NCBI RefSeq assembly: GCF_009796285.1
Contig: NZ_CP047020.1
Span: 7,564,001 to 7,628,000, forward strand
Reading direction: 5' to 3'
DNA from: Streptomyces broussonetiae
Lineage (GTDB): Bacteria; Actinomycetota; Actinomycetes; Streptomycetales; Streptomycetaceae
Length of the DNA: 64,000 bases
Shown here: positions 43,637 to 53,193 of the stretch, piece by piece
How positions within the stretch are numbered: the stretch's first letter is position 1
Layout: every line of letters starts with the position of its first letter
Program-made: the position numbers and the translations under genes
Notes under the pieces: model-generated
What the model was told of the DNA's origin: nothing
Databases searched by the model: none
What the model saw: the letters and a program-made list of their open reading frames with translations, nothing else

Positions 43637-44359
43637 TTAGAGCCACTGCTCCTCCGCGAGTGGCGCATTATTCAACTGGTCACGAGTGCTACGCCAGTTC
43701 GGCGTGAACCTGTCCATCAACTTGGTGAAACGGTCGTCGTGATGGCGTTCCAGGTAATGCGCCATCTCATGGACGACGATGTACTCGAGGCAGGCTGGGG
43801 GTTTCTTGGCGAGCTCGACGTTGAACCAAACGTGCCCGGTCTCGCGGTTACACGAGCCCCACTTGGTCTTCATGCGCTTGATGCTCCAGCGCGGCACCGA
43901 CACCTCGAGGACTGGTTCCCACTTTGCGATCAGGTCCGGGATCACGTGTCGAAGCTGCTCTCGATACCAACGGTCGAGCAGCTCCCGCCGCCGATCAGCG
44001 GTGGTGCCGGCCGGAACGTATAGCAGCAGTCGCTCACCGTCGAGCTCGACGTGGGCGCGTCCGGGGCGCTCAACGACCTTCATCCGGCGGCGAACGCCCC
44101 ACACGTAGTGAGACTCGCCGGTGACCATCTCTCGCGTGGACTGGCGCGCGGCTGACTGGAGTTGCTCGCGCTGCTCTTTGATCCACGGCAGGCGCTGGAT
44201 CACGGCTAGCCGCACCTGGTCATCGCCGAGCTGGTGCGGCGCCGCTACCCGAACGCGCCCAAGGGGTGGATAGACACCGATGTGCAGGTTCTTGATGTTC
44301 TTGTAAATGACGTCGATGCCGATGCCACGGACGGTGATATAGGCGTTAGCGGTACTCAT
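43637..44359 (-). CDS. YgjP/DUF45-type zinc metallopeptidase linked to type I restriction genes
   Basis: 240 residues, M48-like 'YgjP' family. Zinc motif HEMAHYLERHHDDRF (HExxH plus a distal acidic/His site) is intact, and WSIKRMKTKWGSCNRETGHVWFN, the other family signature, precedes it. It is the last gene of the hsdM-hsdS-hsdR operon and overlaps hsdR by 14 bases. Such proteases regularly accompany type I systems; a role in controlling restriction subunits is plausible but inferred. Cytoplasmic. Confidence 0.88.
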   Translation of the reverse strand: MSTANAYITVRGIGIDVIYKNIKNLHIGVYPPLGRVRVAAPHQLGDDQVRLAVIQRLPWIKEQREQLQSAARQSTREMVTGESHYVWGVRRRMKVVERPGRAHVELDGERLLLYVPAGTTADRRRELLDRWYREQLRHVIPDLIAKWEPVLEVSVPRWSIKRMKTKWGSCNRETGHVWFNVELAKKPPACLEYIVVHEMAHYLERHHDDRFTKLMDRFTPNWRSTRDQLNNAPLAEEQWL

Positions 44360-47300
44360 GACGGGCCTTTAGCAGTTCAAGCAGTTCGTCGAGTCGATTA
44401 AAGTCGGCGGGCAACGCCTGAGCAAGCGCGCGCTTGACCTTCTTCTCCTTCATCGCGTTACCCACCCACGAATCAGGCTTGGTGTGGAGGATGGTGGTAT
44501 CCACCACCGCGGCCAGCTCCGGCGCCTGATCGAAGAAGTCGATCAGGGCGCGGCGGGCACCGTTGTCGGCCCACTTCGGGTACTCGGTGTCCGATTCGCC
44601 CTTACCGAGGTTCGTCGCGTGCTCCAGGAGCTTTTCGAGGTACTCCTTGTAGTCCAGTGCGCCCTGCCGTCGTTCCTCAAGTATGGCGTCGAGTAGTTCC
44701 GACATGTTGTCGTAGTACTTCGGGTTCATCGGGCGCTCATCGATGATCACTTTGCGCATGTTGTTGGTGATCGTCTCCGCCATCGCTTCGGGGTCCTTCT
44801 TGATACCCGCGGGAAGCTTGTCGAGCGCGCCAGCCCCCATCTCGACGATCAATTGGATCAGCCCAGCTTCCTGGAAGTCGGATACCACTTCGGAGGGACT
44901 GGCGCTGATGTATGTGTCGAGCAGATGCCGCATGCCGGCCTCGTACTGCTTGAAGTCGACATTCTCGCCAGCACCAAGTTTCACCTCGTCGCGCACGTTG
45001 GCGTAGTGGGCGATCTCTTTCTTGATCGCTGCCGCGTCGGCGGCTTCCATCTCGTTGGCGAGATTGCCGTACGCGCGGGTCACGGCCGCGACAGCCTTGT
45101 AAAGCTCAACCCGCTTGGGCTCGTTGGCCTTGAGCTGCTCAGCGTTGCCCTGGTCGCGGGCGCAGAAGTACTGCTGGTACTGGAGGGTGTCCTTCGGCGG
45201 TGCGACCGGCTCACAGAGTGCCCGGATCTTCTCCAAAGCTTCATCGAGGTCCTCACGGGCCTTGTCGATCCGGTCTGACAGCAGCCCCTCGATATCCTTC
45301 TTCTCATAGCCTTCGAGCGCGCCACCGGTGTAGTCCGTGATCGCGGACTCAAGGGAGTTGAACAGGTCTCGGTAGTCGACGATGTAGCCGTAGTCCTTGT
45401 CCTCGCCATCAAGGCGGTTCACCCGGCAGATCGCCTGGAACAGGCCGTGGTCCCGCATCTTCTTGTCGATGTACAGGTACGTCGCGCTCGGGGCATCGAA
45501 GCCAGTCAAGAGCTTATCGACGACGATGAGCAGCCGCATCTGGCCCGGGTCCTTGATGAAACGTTCCTTGACCTCCCCCTCGAACTGCTCGGCCTTGCCC
45601 ATTGCCTTGTCGGCAGGCTCGCTGAAGTGGTCGGCGAGCATCTGCCGGTAGATCTCGTACTGGCGGAGCCGCTCGGTGGCGCCGTGGCCGGAATCCTCCT
45701 TGGAGATGTCGCTGGCCTGTGGTGTGTAGGACGTGATGATGGCGCACTTGCCCTTGAACCCAGCCTGCGTGAACAGCTCGTAGAACTTGCACGCCTGGTA
45801 GATGCTCTGGCTGACGAGAATGGCATTACCGCGGCCGTCCGAGAGGCGCGGCTTGATCTCCATGTCGAGCAGAATGTCATTGACTATCTGTCGGGCGCGC
45901 GGCTCGGAGCTGACAACCTTCTGCATGGTGCCCCAGCGCTTCTTGAGCTCGGCGCGGGACAGGTCCGTCATGCCGCGCGTCTTGGCCTCAAACCACTGGT
46001 CGACCTTCGCCGGCGAGGTCAGGTCCTGGTCGATGTTGCGTGCCTCATAGCGCAGGTCCAGGACGACTCCATCAGCCACGCCCTCGTCGAACTGATAGGT
46101 GTGGATGAAACTGCCAAACTTTTCTTCGGTAGTGGCTTTGTCCTCCTTGAGTAGCGGCGTCCCGGTGAAGCCGATGAACATGGCCCCCGGCATGAGTGCC
46201 TTCATGGCGTCGTGCATCTTGCCCGACTGCGTACGGTGAGCCTCGTCGACAAAGACAAAGATGTTGCCCTTGGCGTGGAAGTCCTTGGGGACGGTCGCTT
46301 TCAGCTCACGAATGAACTCGCTCTCAGCCTCATCGCGGGCGGCCTCGTCTTCCGATCCGCGAAACTTATGGACCAGCGAGCAGATCAACCACTCCTCGCT
46401 CACATTCAATGTGGCGAGGAGGTCACCACCACTCTTGGTGCGATAGATGGACTCATTGACTCCCTGGAAGACCTTCTCAATCTGATCATCCAGTTCGGTC
46501 CGGTCAGTGATGAGGAGAACGCGAGAGTCCCGCTGGTTCTCGCGGATCCACTTGGCCAGCCACACCATCGTCAAGGACTTGCCGGAGCCCTGGGTGTGCC
46601 AGATGATGCCGCCCTCGCGCTTGGCGATGCGCTCCTGAGCAGCCTTGACGCCGAAGTACTGGTTGTGTCGACACGTCTTCTTCTGACCTGCGTCGAAGAC
46701 CATAAAGTCGTGAACCAGCTCGAGCAGACGCTCCTTTGAGCAGAGCTGAGTTAAAGATCGATCGAGGGTGTCGGCGATACTGGACGGCTCACGCCACGCC
46801 AGCCAGTACTTCTCCGGCGTGTCGATGACGCTGTAGCGTAGCCCCTCCACGTCGTTGCCAGCCATGACGAGCTGCACCGTGCTGAAGAACGGCCGAATGA
46901 ACTCGGGACGCTGGTTCCCGATGGTCTGTCGGATGCCTTCAGAGACGGCGACCTTCGACCGCTTGAGCTCTATCGTCCCGAGGGCAATGCCGTTGACATA
47001 GAGCACGATGTCCGGGCGCTTGGTGTGCTGCCCCAACACTGTTACTTCCTCCGCCAGGGCGAAGTGATTAGCTTCGGGATGCGCCCAGTCGACGAGCCAT
47101 ACCGTCTCCGTTTGCTCACCGACGCCGGGCTTGACCTTCACCCCGTACCGCAGCAAGCCATAAACGTCCCGATTCGCCTCATACAGATCACGGCCGCCAC
47201 CGAGCGACGCGTCGCTCTTCAGCTTGTCGATCGCCTTGTTGATGAGGTTGTCATTGTAGTTCCGGGCGCGGAGATTCTGCGCGAGCAGCTCCATATCAAC

Positions 47301-47417
47301 GTTAGAATTCGCCGCGCGATACTCCCAGTTACCGAGGTATTCGTAGCCCAAGACGTCTCGGAACAGATCGATGACGCGATCTTGAGTCTTGCGTTCGGGC
47401 TGGCCAACATTGCTCAT
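44346..47417 (-). CDS. hsdR: type I restriction enzyme, R subunit (HsdR)
   Basis: 1023 residues. N-terminal PD-(D/E)xK nuclease: RPDIVLYVNGIALGTIELKRS at about residues 137-155. Helicase: Walker A GIIWHTQGSGKSLTM near 277, DEAH in VFVDEAHRTQSGKM near 391, motif III GFTGTPLL, motif VI QAICRVNRLDGEDKDYGYIVDYRD. The C-terminal third is the HsdM/HsdS-contact region. It translocates DNA and cuts at a distance from unmodified sites. It starts 3 bases after the hsdS stop. GC is lower than in the left of the window, in line with transfer. Confidence 0.95.
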   Translation of the reverse strand: MSNVGQPERKTQDRVIDLFRDVLGYEYLGNWEYRAANSNVDMELLAQNLRARNYNDNLINKAIDKLKSDASLGGGRDLYEANRDVYGLLRYGVKVKPGVGEQTETVWLVDWAHPEANHFALAEEVTVLGQHTKRPDIVLYVNGIALGTIELKRSKVAVSEGIRQTIGNQRPEFIRPFFSTVQLVMAGNDVEGLRYSVIDTPEKYWLAWREPSSIADTLDRSLTQLCSKERLLELVHDFMVFDAGQKKTCRHNQYFGVKAAQERIAKREGGIIWHTQGSGKSLTMVWLAKWIRENQRDSRVLLITDRTELDDQIEKVFQGVNESIYRTKSGGDLLATLNVSEEWLICSLVHKFRGSEDEAARDEAESEFIRELKATVPKDFHAKGNIFVFVDEAHRTQSGKMHDAMKALMPGAMFIGFTGTPLLKEDKATTEEKFGSFIHTYQFDEGVADGVVLDLRYEARNIDQDLTSPAKVDQWFEAKTRGMTDLSRAELKKRWGTMQKVVSSEPRARQIVNDILLDMEIKPRLSDGRGNAILVSQSIYQACKFYELFTQAGFKGKCAIITSYTPQASDISKEDSGHGATERLRQYEIYRQMLADHFSEPADKAMGKAEQFEGEVKERFIKDPGQMRLLIVVDKLLTGFDAPSATYLYIDKKMRDHGLFQAICRVNRLDGEDKDYGYIVDYRDLFNSLESAITDYTGGALEGYEKKDIEGLLSDRIDKAREDLDEALEKIRALCEPVAPPKDTLQYQQYFCARDQGNAEQLKANEPKRVELYKAVAAVTRAYGNLANEMEAADAAAIKKEIAHYANVRDEVKLGAGENVDFKQYEAGMRHLLDTYISASPSEVVSDFQEAGLIQLIVEMGAGALDKLPAGIKKDPEAMAETITNNMRKVIIDERPMNPKYYDNMSELLDAILEERRQGALDYKEYLEKLLEHATNLGKGESDTEYPKWADNGARRALIDFFDQAPELAAVVDTTILHTKPDSWVGNAMKEKKVKRALAQALPADFNRLDELLELLKARHEYR

Positions 47418-47420
47418 GAG

Positions 47421-48641
47421 TCATTCCCCCTTGGCCGGAAGGCGGGTACGGCCCGTCAGCAGCTGTTGCAGCATGCCCTGCTTGATCGTCCAATTCTTGA
47501 CGATACGGCGTTCGAGGGTGAAAATTTGATCGTCAAGATCCCATAGCACCTCTGCGATGCGCTCCTGCTCGTTACGATCATCCGGTAGGCGTACAGCGAG
47601 CCCTCGCACGATGTCCGTGTTGACGTTCATCTGCGACCCCGATTGCCCTGCCTCGCGAAGCGTCGCCTCCGATGCCTTGAGCAAATAGAGCAGGAACCGC
47701 TGGTCGGCCTTCAAGTTCTCGAGTGCGACGAAACCGTCGTGGATGCAAGTCGGTACTCCGGTGATAACAGGAATACCGACTGTCGCTGCGATGCTCATAA
47801 TCAAGGTGCCGGCCTTGAGAAAGCGACTCCGTGCGATTCCATCGGGGGAAAGCGCCTGCGTCGTCACGCGAAGCGTGCGACCATCCGAGCGGCTTACATC
47901 TGCGATGCGTACCCAGCGAACATCACTGTTTGAGTCGAACCAACGACTGGATGCGATCGGACGCGGCGACGCCCCGCGAGAGATGGATGCGAGGGCCCCT
48001 AGGGTCGTAGAGGACCAGGTTTTGGTGAAACCAGGAAGGCGGGTCTTTCCGGTCAGCAGCTGCTGCATCAAGCCCTGCTTAATCGCTTGCTTTTTAGCTT
48101 TTGTCTTCTCGAGAGTCGCAATGAGATCGTCGGCATCCGATAGCGCCTCAGCGATCCGTCGCTGTTCGGCCGAACTGGATGGAATTAGTATCGGGAAGTC
48201 TCTGATGTCATTCGGGCTGATGTGCGGGATTGCAGTATGCGTTTTCCGATCATCGACATGTCGGGCGAAGGCGTGAGACCCGATCCATTGGTACAGGAGA
48301 TTCTGGTCCACCATCGTTCCCCGCAGGCGTGCGACACGCTGGACGAGAAATGATGGCAGATCAGTACTCGTGATACGGGCAAAGCTTCTGCCTACCAAGG
48401 CGCCATCCATAGCGATTACAATGTCGCCTTCGCGGAGAATGAAAGCGCGCAGACTTGAATCATTGATGGGCCAGTATTTCGTGATCTCTGCAGACCAATC
48501 AAGGACGCCACGTTTTACGTTAGATCCGCGAATAAGCCGCACGCCGGCTTGAGAAAACTTGGTGCTTGCGAACGGGAAGCCTGTCAGGAAGGCTGCCGAG
48601 TTGCCAACGTTTGTCGCGATCCAGTCATCGGGAATACTCAC
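47421..48641 (-). CDS. hsdS: type I restriction-modification specificity subunit (HsdS)
   Basis: 406 residues with two target-recognition domains, each followed by a conserved helical spacer: AIKQGLMQQLLTGKTRLPGF near residue 200 and TIKQGMLQQLLTGRTRLPAK at the C-terminus. The two spacers are near-copies, as expected for the half-site spacing device of HsdS. The TRDs are unlike each other, so the DNA target is bipartite and cannot be read from sequence. It overlaps hsdM by four bases (ATGA). Confidence 0.93.
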   Translation of the reverse strand: MSIPDDWIATNVGNSAAFLTGFPFASTKFSQAGVRLIRGSNVKRGVLDWSAEITKYWPINDSSLRAFILREGDIVIAMDGALVGRSFARITSTDLPSFLVQRVARLRGTMVDQNLLYQWIGSHAFARHVDDRKTHTAIPHISPNDIRDFPILIPSSSAEQRRIAEALSDADDLIATLEKTKAKKQAIKQGLMQQLLTGKTRLPGFTKTWSSTTLGALASISRGASPRPIASSRWFDSNSDVRWVRIADVSRSDGRTLRVTTQALSPDGIARSRFLKAGTLIMSIAATVGIPVITGVPTCIHDGFVALENLKADQRFLLYLLKASEATLREAGQSGSQMNVNTDIVRGLAVRLPDDRNEQERIAEVLWDLDDQIFTLERRIVKNWTIKQGMLQQLLTGRTRLPAKGE

Positions 48642-51073
48642 CGCCCGACCCCCATATTGGCCAGGTGTCCAGCAACCTTTTCTTCAAGCCTCGTGAGGTC
48701 GGCGTGTAGATCGCTGATGGTCTCGGCGTAGCGTTGACCGAGTTGTTGGATACGTGAAACGAGGCCGAGTGTGAGACTGTTAACCTCGCCAGCGATGCCG
48801 TCACGGACAGTGGCATGCCACTTATCGTCGAGAACCAATTGCTTGATCTCAGGTTCGGTGAGGTCGCCGTACTTCTTGAGGGTTACGAGATCGAGGGCAG
48901 CCTGGGCTTCCTTGGCTGCTTTCTTGGTGACAGCCTCTTCGTTGTACAGCTTGATCAGGTGCTGCAGCGCCTTGAGCTCCTCCGCGTCAGCTCCCTCGTG
49001 CCGGGCCACCTTGAGCCGCGTCGAGGCAAGGGCCTTGGTGATCTTGCCGTCATCCATCGCCTCGGCTAGCCGGCCGTCTTCGACGGCGTGCTCCTCGGTG
49101 TACTCCTCAACGGCACGGCTGGCTTCCTCGGCCGCTGTGTGCAGTCTGTCCACCTCGGCCTGCTGGTCCACGAAGTACCGAGCAACGACAAGCGTCGGCG
49201 GGATGAGGTCCATCTTGTACTTAGTTTTCTGACGGCCGGTGCCAACCTCGAGGTCAGGATCCTCAGAGAGCTTGCGCTCCTTGTCCTCGATGGTCTTGCG
49301 GGGCTTCGCCGCCTCACACCACCCGTCGTTCATGACGAGGAAGACGTCGTCGTGCATGACGCCGTGCCAGTAGGTCATGAGCTGCTCGTAGACGTCGTAC
49401 TCGTCGAGCAGCGGAGTGGTCTTAAAGCGAGCCAGTAGGTCGTCGCTGATCCGTGCGATCAGGTCCTTAGGGACGGTTTCCGCGCTGAGGGCCTGCAAGA
49501 CCGGCCGGTGCGCGGCGAACCAGTCGTCGACCTGACCGCGGACCTCCAGGGTGAACTTTTGGAACTCGTCAGAGTCCAGGATGGCCTGCTGTACCTCAGC
49601 CACGCCGACGGCTAGATCGCTGTAGCCAGGGCGGTTCGGCTTGAAGAAAGTGGCACGAAGACTCGGGAATGCCTCCCAGTACCCGTTGAGTGCGTCCAGG
49701 TCGCGGTCCGGGATCCCGCCGTGAAGGTGAGCGTGAAGGTCCTGAATATCTTCCGGCTCGGAGGAGTCGATGTAGCGTGGGATATTAAGGTTGTAGTCAT
49801 TCTTCGGCTCGGCGATCTCGTGCAGCGGCACCATGCGCGAGTAGCGCTCGATCGTGGTCTGCTTGTTGAAGACGTCGACGATCTTGTGAATGTCCTGGCT
49901 CCGGAGACGATTCTTATTGCCGTCCTTGATGAAGCCCTTGGAGGCGTCGATCATGAAGACGCCGGTGCGTGCCTGGGCGTTCTCCTTGTCGAGCACGATG
50001 ATGCAGGCCGGAATGCCGGTGCCGTAGAAGAGGTTCGCGGGCAGGCCGATGATTCCCTTGATATAGCCGCGTCGCAGCAGCTCCCTACGAATGCTTGCCT
50101 CGGCGTGGCCGCGGAACAGCACACCGTGCGGCAGGATGACTGCGGCCTTGCCCGTGCTCTTGAGCGACTTGAGGATGTGCAGCAGGAAGGCATAGTCGCC
50201 GTTCTTCTCCGGCGGCCAGCCGTACTCGAAGCGGCTGTAGTCGTTCTCTAGGCCGTTGCTCCACGACTTGATGGAGAACGGCGGGTTGGCGACGGCGAAG
50301 TCGAAGGTTCGCAGCTGCTTCCCCGTAGTGAACTGCGGGTTGGTGATCGTGTCACCTTTAAGGATGTCCGCGTCCTCGTTGCCGTGGAGGATCATGTTCA
50401 TCTTGGCCAGTGCCCAGGTGGCGTTGTCCTTCTCTTGGCCGTAGATGGTGATGCCACGCGGCGCCTCGTCAGCGACCTTGAGGAGCAGCGAGCCCGATCC
50501 ACACGTGGGGTCGTAGACTGTGTGGTCTTGTCGGGTGCCCGCTCCGATACCGACGACTTTGGCGAGTACGCGTGAGACCTCGGCCGGGGTGTAGAACTGC
50601 CCCTTTGACTTGCCCGACTCCGTTGCGAAATGCCGCATCAGGTACTCGTAGGCGTCTCCAAGTAGGTCGTCGCCCTCAGCGCGGCTCCCTCGGAAGTCCA
50701 GGTCAGCGAAGATCGTCACCAGCTTGGAGAGGCGGTCCTGCATCTCCTTGCCCTTGCCGAGCTTCTCCTCGTCGTTGAAGTCGGCCAGGTCGATGACCTT
50801 TTCAAGTCCGTTGGCTTCGGCGAGCTTGCCGATGATCTTGTTGATCTTGTCGCCGATCTCCTTATCGCCCTTGAGGGCGACCATGTCATCGAAGGATCCG
50901 CCTGCGGGGACGTCGATCAAGGAGTTCGGGTCGGACTTGGCCTTGTCCGTCACGTACTTCACGAACAGCAGCGTCAGGATGTAGTCCTTGTACTGGCCGG
51001 CATCCATGCCGCCGCGCAGCTCGTCACAGCTCCGCCACAACGAGCTGTACAGGTCCGACTTCTTGAGAGCCAC
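48638..51073 (-). CDS. hsdM: type I restriction-modification methyltransferase subunit (HsdM)
   Basis: 811 residues from GTG 51073. N6-adenine MTase motifs: DPTCGSGSLLLKVADEA (SAM binding) and AVANPPFSIKSW (NPPF catalytic). The HsdM N-terminal helical domain is present (YSSLWRSCDELRGGMDAGQYKDYILTLLFVKYVTDKAK). A long helical C-terminal extension (~550-811, coiled-coil-like, with AEEASRAVEEYTEEHAVEDG) makes it larger than EcoKI HsdM (529). An in-frame Met at 51181 would add 36 residues without similarity, so the later GTG, preceded by AAGGCGG, is preferred. Confidence 0.93.
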   Translation of the reverse strand: MALKKSDLYSSLWRSCDELRGGMDAGQYKDYILTLLFVKYVTDKAKSDPNSLIDVPAGGSFDDMVALKGDKEIGDKINKIIGKLAEANGLEKVIDLADFNDEEKLGKGKEMQDRLSKLVTIFADLDFRGSRAEGDDLLGDAYEYLMRHFATESGKSKGQFYTPAEVSRVLAKVVGIGAGTRQDHTVYDPTCGSGSLLLKVADEAPRGITIYGQEKDNATWALAKMNMILHGNEDADILKGDTITNPQFTTGKQLRTFDFAVANPPFSIKSWSNGLENDYSRFEYGWPPEKNGDYAFLLHILKSLKSTGKAAVILPHGVLFRGHAEASIRRELLRRGYIKGIIGLPANLFYGTGIPACIIVLDKENAQARTGVFMIDASKGFIKDGNKNRLRSQDIHKIVDVFNKQTTIERYSRMVPLHEIAEPKNDYNLNIPRYIDSSEPEDIQDLHAHLHGGIPDRDLDALNGYWEAFPSLRATFFKPNRPGYSDLAVGVAEVQQAILDSDEFQKFTLEVRGQVDDWFAAHRPVLQALSAETVPKDLIARISDDLLARFKTTPLLDEYDVYEQLMTYWHGVMHDDVFLVMNDGWCEAAKPRKTIEDKERKLSEDPDLEVGTGRQKTKYKMDLIPPTLVVARYFVDQQAEVDRLHTAAEEASRAVEEYTEEHAVEDGRLAEAMDDGKITKALASTRLKVARHEGADAEELKALQHLIKLYNEEAVTKKAAKEAQAALDLVTLKKYGDLTEPEIKQLVLDDKWHATVRDGIAGEVNSLTLGLVSRIQQLGQRYAETISDLHADLTRLEEKVAGHLANMGVGR

Positions 51074-51262
51074 TACTACGCCACCGCCTTGCCTGCGTCG
51101 AGGTCGAAGCCTGGTCGCAATCCCGCGGCGAGGTGTACGTATGAACTGTCCATCCTGCGGCGTCCATCCTAAAAGTGCCATTGGGTGACCGTGTTGTCAC
51201 CGTCCGCAATGCCTAAGTCGGGCGCCTCAACGATAGCGCCGGGTTCCAGCCTGGGTGCCGAT

Positions 51263-51301
51263 ACTGCCTGACGCTCCGGGGCTTGGTCGCCGTCAGGCAG
51301 T
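51263..51301. promoter_or_regulatory. 11-bp perfect dyad in the hsdM-HNH divergent interval
   Basis: ACTGCCTGACG (51263-51273) and CGTCAGGCAGT (51291-51301) are exact complements around 17 bases. The interval (51074-51497) carries promoters in both directions and no gene I can support. The dyad could be an operator limiting the restriction operon or the nuclease gene. Confidence 0.5.
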
Positions 51302-51497
51302 CGAACGCGGCAGTGAGGGGCACCGTCAGGGCGGCGGAGCGGCTTTGGGCTGGAGCTGCTTTGGGGCGAGTGATCTTGGCCCCGTAGGCTTCCGGCGTGT
51401 CGGGCAGTCTGTGGACCTGCCCGTTAAAGCACGACGCTGGGGCCATGATCTTCGAGGCTCGCGCCACAGATTCCGTGGCGCTCCGGAAAGAGCAGCG

Positions 51498-52516
51498 ATG
51501 AGCGGGAGCAGCTCCTTCTACGCGCAGGATCCCTCCGCACGTACCTCGTGGCGGCTCGCCGTACTCATGGGCGCGAACTCCCGGACGTACAAGTTCGCGC
51601 TTGGCGCGGCGCTCCTCGACGCGGCAAGCCGAGGGCGAAGCGAGATCCCTCTCACTGAACTCGCGGAGCCATACGCGTTGGAGCTGGTGCGCCATCTTGG
51701 CGACGCTCCCCAAGCTCCGGAGAGCCTCACCCTGCGCGACACGGACTTCCTCGTGATTGCCAAGGAGGAGCGTGCCGAGACGCTGGCGACTGGGCAGCCG
51801 ACCGAACGCCTGCTTGCGGCCGCGGCCAGGTCCATGCCGGCCATGGTCATGCAGAAGTTCCACAATCTACGGGGCGGCACTCAGCTGCCTCACCGCTTCT
51901 TCGAACTGACGGGCGATGCTCGGCAGCGCTTGGTTCGCCTGACGCCCGAGGTTCTGCGTGTCGCGCGGTCTGAGCAGGCGGCTGGCCTGTGCGCGGAACT
52001 CGACGCTCGGTGGAGCATCGTCGAAAGCTCCTTTGCCGCCGGCGTGGGACGCAGCCTCATGGAGGACGGCGTAGCGGTCGACTGGAAGTCGCTCAGGCTC
52101 ACCGACAAGAAGCGACGCCGCTCCGTGGCCAAGGTCGGGACGCGCTCATTCCCTTCCAGCACGGTCGCTGCATCATCTGTGATGGCGTTGTCGCACCCAG
52201 TGAGGCGGTGGCGGTTGATCACGTCTTCCCCTTCGCCCTCATGCAGCGTCAGCACAGCGTGAGGGCCTGGGTCGGGCCCGACCTGGACGCGTTGTGGAAC
52301 CTCGCTCCCGCCCATGCCACCTGCAACGGTGGCAAGAGCGACCGCCTGCCCTTCCCCGTGGAGGTGCACCGTCTGGCCCTGCGCAACGAAGCGATCATGG
52401 ACTCCCCGCACCCGCTGAAGAGGACCCTTCAGCTGAGCCTCCAGAAGGCACTCGGCGGCCGCCGACGCGCGTCCTGGCCTGAGTCCCTCCAAGCCATCTG
52501 TGACCTCGCCATCTGA
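51498..52516 (+). pseudogene. HNH endonuclease with a single frameshift
   Basis: ATG 51498 opens a frame with TSWRLAVLMGANSRTYKFALGAALLDAASRG, running to about 52133 (DKKRRRSVAK). The HNH domain continues in another frame: RDALIPFQHGRCIICDGVVAPSEAVAVDHVFPFALMQRQ...LDALWNLAPAHATCNGGKSDRLPF. CIIC with the later Cys forms a zinc knuckle, and DHVFPF and N...C..GK are the HNH catalytic parts. One base is missing near 52133-52137 (AAGGTCGGGAC). The intact product would be about 340 residues. It lies beside the type I system and could be a further nuclease-based defence gene, if the shift is an assembly error. Confidence 0.75.
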
Positions 52517-52748
52517 GCCCGGACCGCACAGTCTGCCCCTACTTGTGCGCTTCGACGACAACGAGCCTGTCTTCAAGCGGAGCAAGTGGGGGACGAGCGG
52601 TTACGAGTACAATCCGCGCAACCCCATAGGCTTCGCCTTGAGCGTGCTGACCATGGGCTTCGCTGTGGTGATGTTGCTTCTGATGCACAACCACGTAGGG
52701 CGATTTGCGTCGCCGGACATGCAGTGGAGCCCGGCGGGGGACATGTAA
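52500..52748 (+). CDS. small single-pass membrane protein
   Basis: 82 residues. GTG 52500 overlaps the end of the HNH gene by 17 bases. After a polar start, FKRSKWGTSGYEYNPRNPIG leads into one membrane helix (FALSVLTMGFAVVMLLLMHN) and a short outside or periplasm-facing tail. The WGTSxYxYNPRNPxG signature is familiar from small Streptomyces membrane proteins of unknown role. Overlap suggests co-translation with the nuclease. Confidence 0.6.
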   Translation: MTSPSEPGPHSLPLLVRFDDNEPVFKRSKWGTSGYEYNPRNPIGFALSVLTMGFAVVMLLLMHNHVGRFASPDMQWSPAGDM

Positions 52749-53193
52749 CGGTGGGCGCCGCCAGCAGAGGATCCACCGGGTTCACCCCCGTCGGAGTCGG
52801 TGGATTCGCCAGGGCCGTGAAGGTCTGCCCGGGTGGTGAGGGGATCCCTTGAGCGGATGGCTACGTTCATCATGCGCTGGCAGGGCTGCCCGAACAGCGG
52901 CGTAGCAGAGCTACTTCCAAGGCCGAGGTCAGCGCCGATGCCATTCCGTACCAGCCATTCGCGAGACGCCCCTGCCCCGATCCTGGTGCAACAAGGACCT
53001 AGACGGAGGGAGCGGCGTAGCTGTGACGTACGGCATGGTCACTTTCCGGTCAGTCGTGTGTCGGGGCGGCGTCAAAAATCCGTGACTAGGCAAGATCACG
53101 AGTATCGTGCCTGGGTTGCTTCTGTTACGGATGGAGATGGCAGGGGCACCACAAGCGAGTGGCTGAGGGGCTGACTGCACGGGGGAGGACTCG
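52749..53193. other. 445-base interval ahead of the type VII-like gene set
   Basis: No gene is supported. It includes a CACGA-GTA-TCGTG dyad at about 53097-53109, 85-97 bases before the first ESX-like gene, and presumably that operon's promoter. The next gene's ribosome site (GGGGGAGGAC) ends the interval. Confidence 0.4.

Noticed and set aside
51255..51497. Upstream extension of the HNH nuclease frame to 51255
   Set aside because: The extra residues have no similarity, contain a perfect dyad better explained as regulatory DNA, and lack a ribosome site; ATG 51498 is preceded by a purine-rich stretch.
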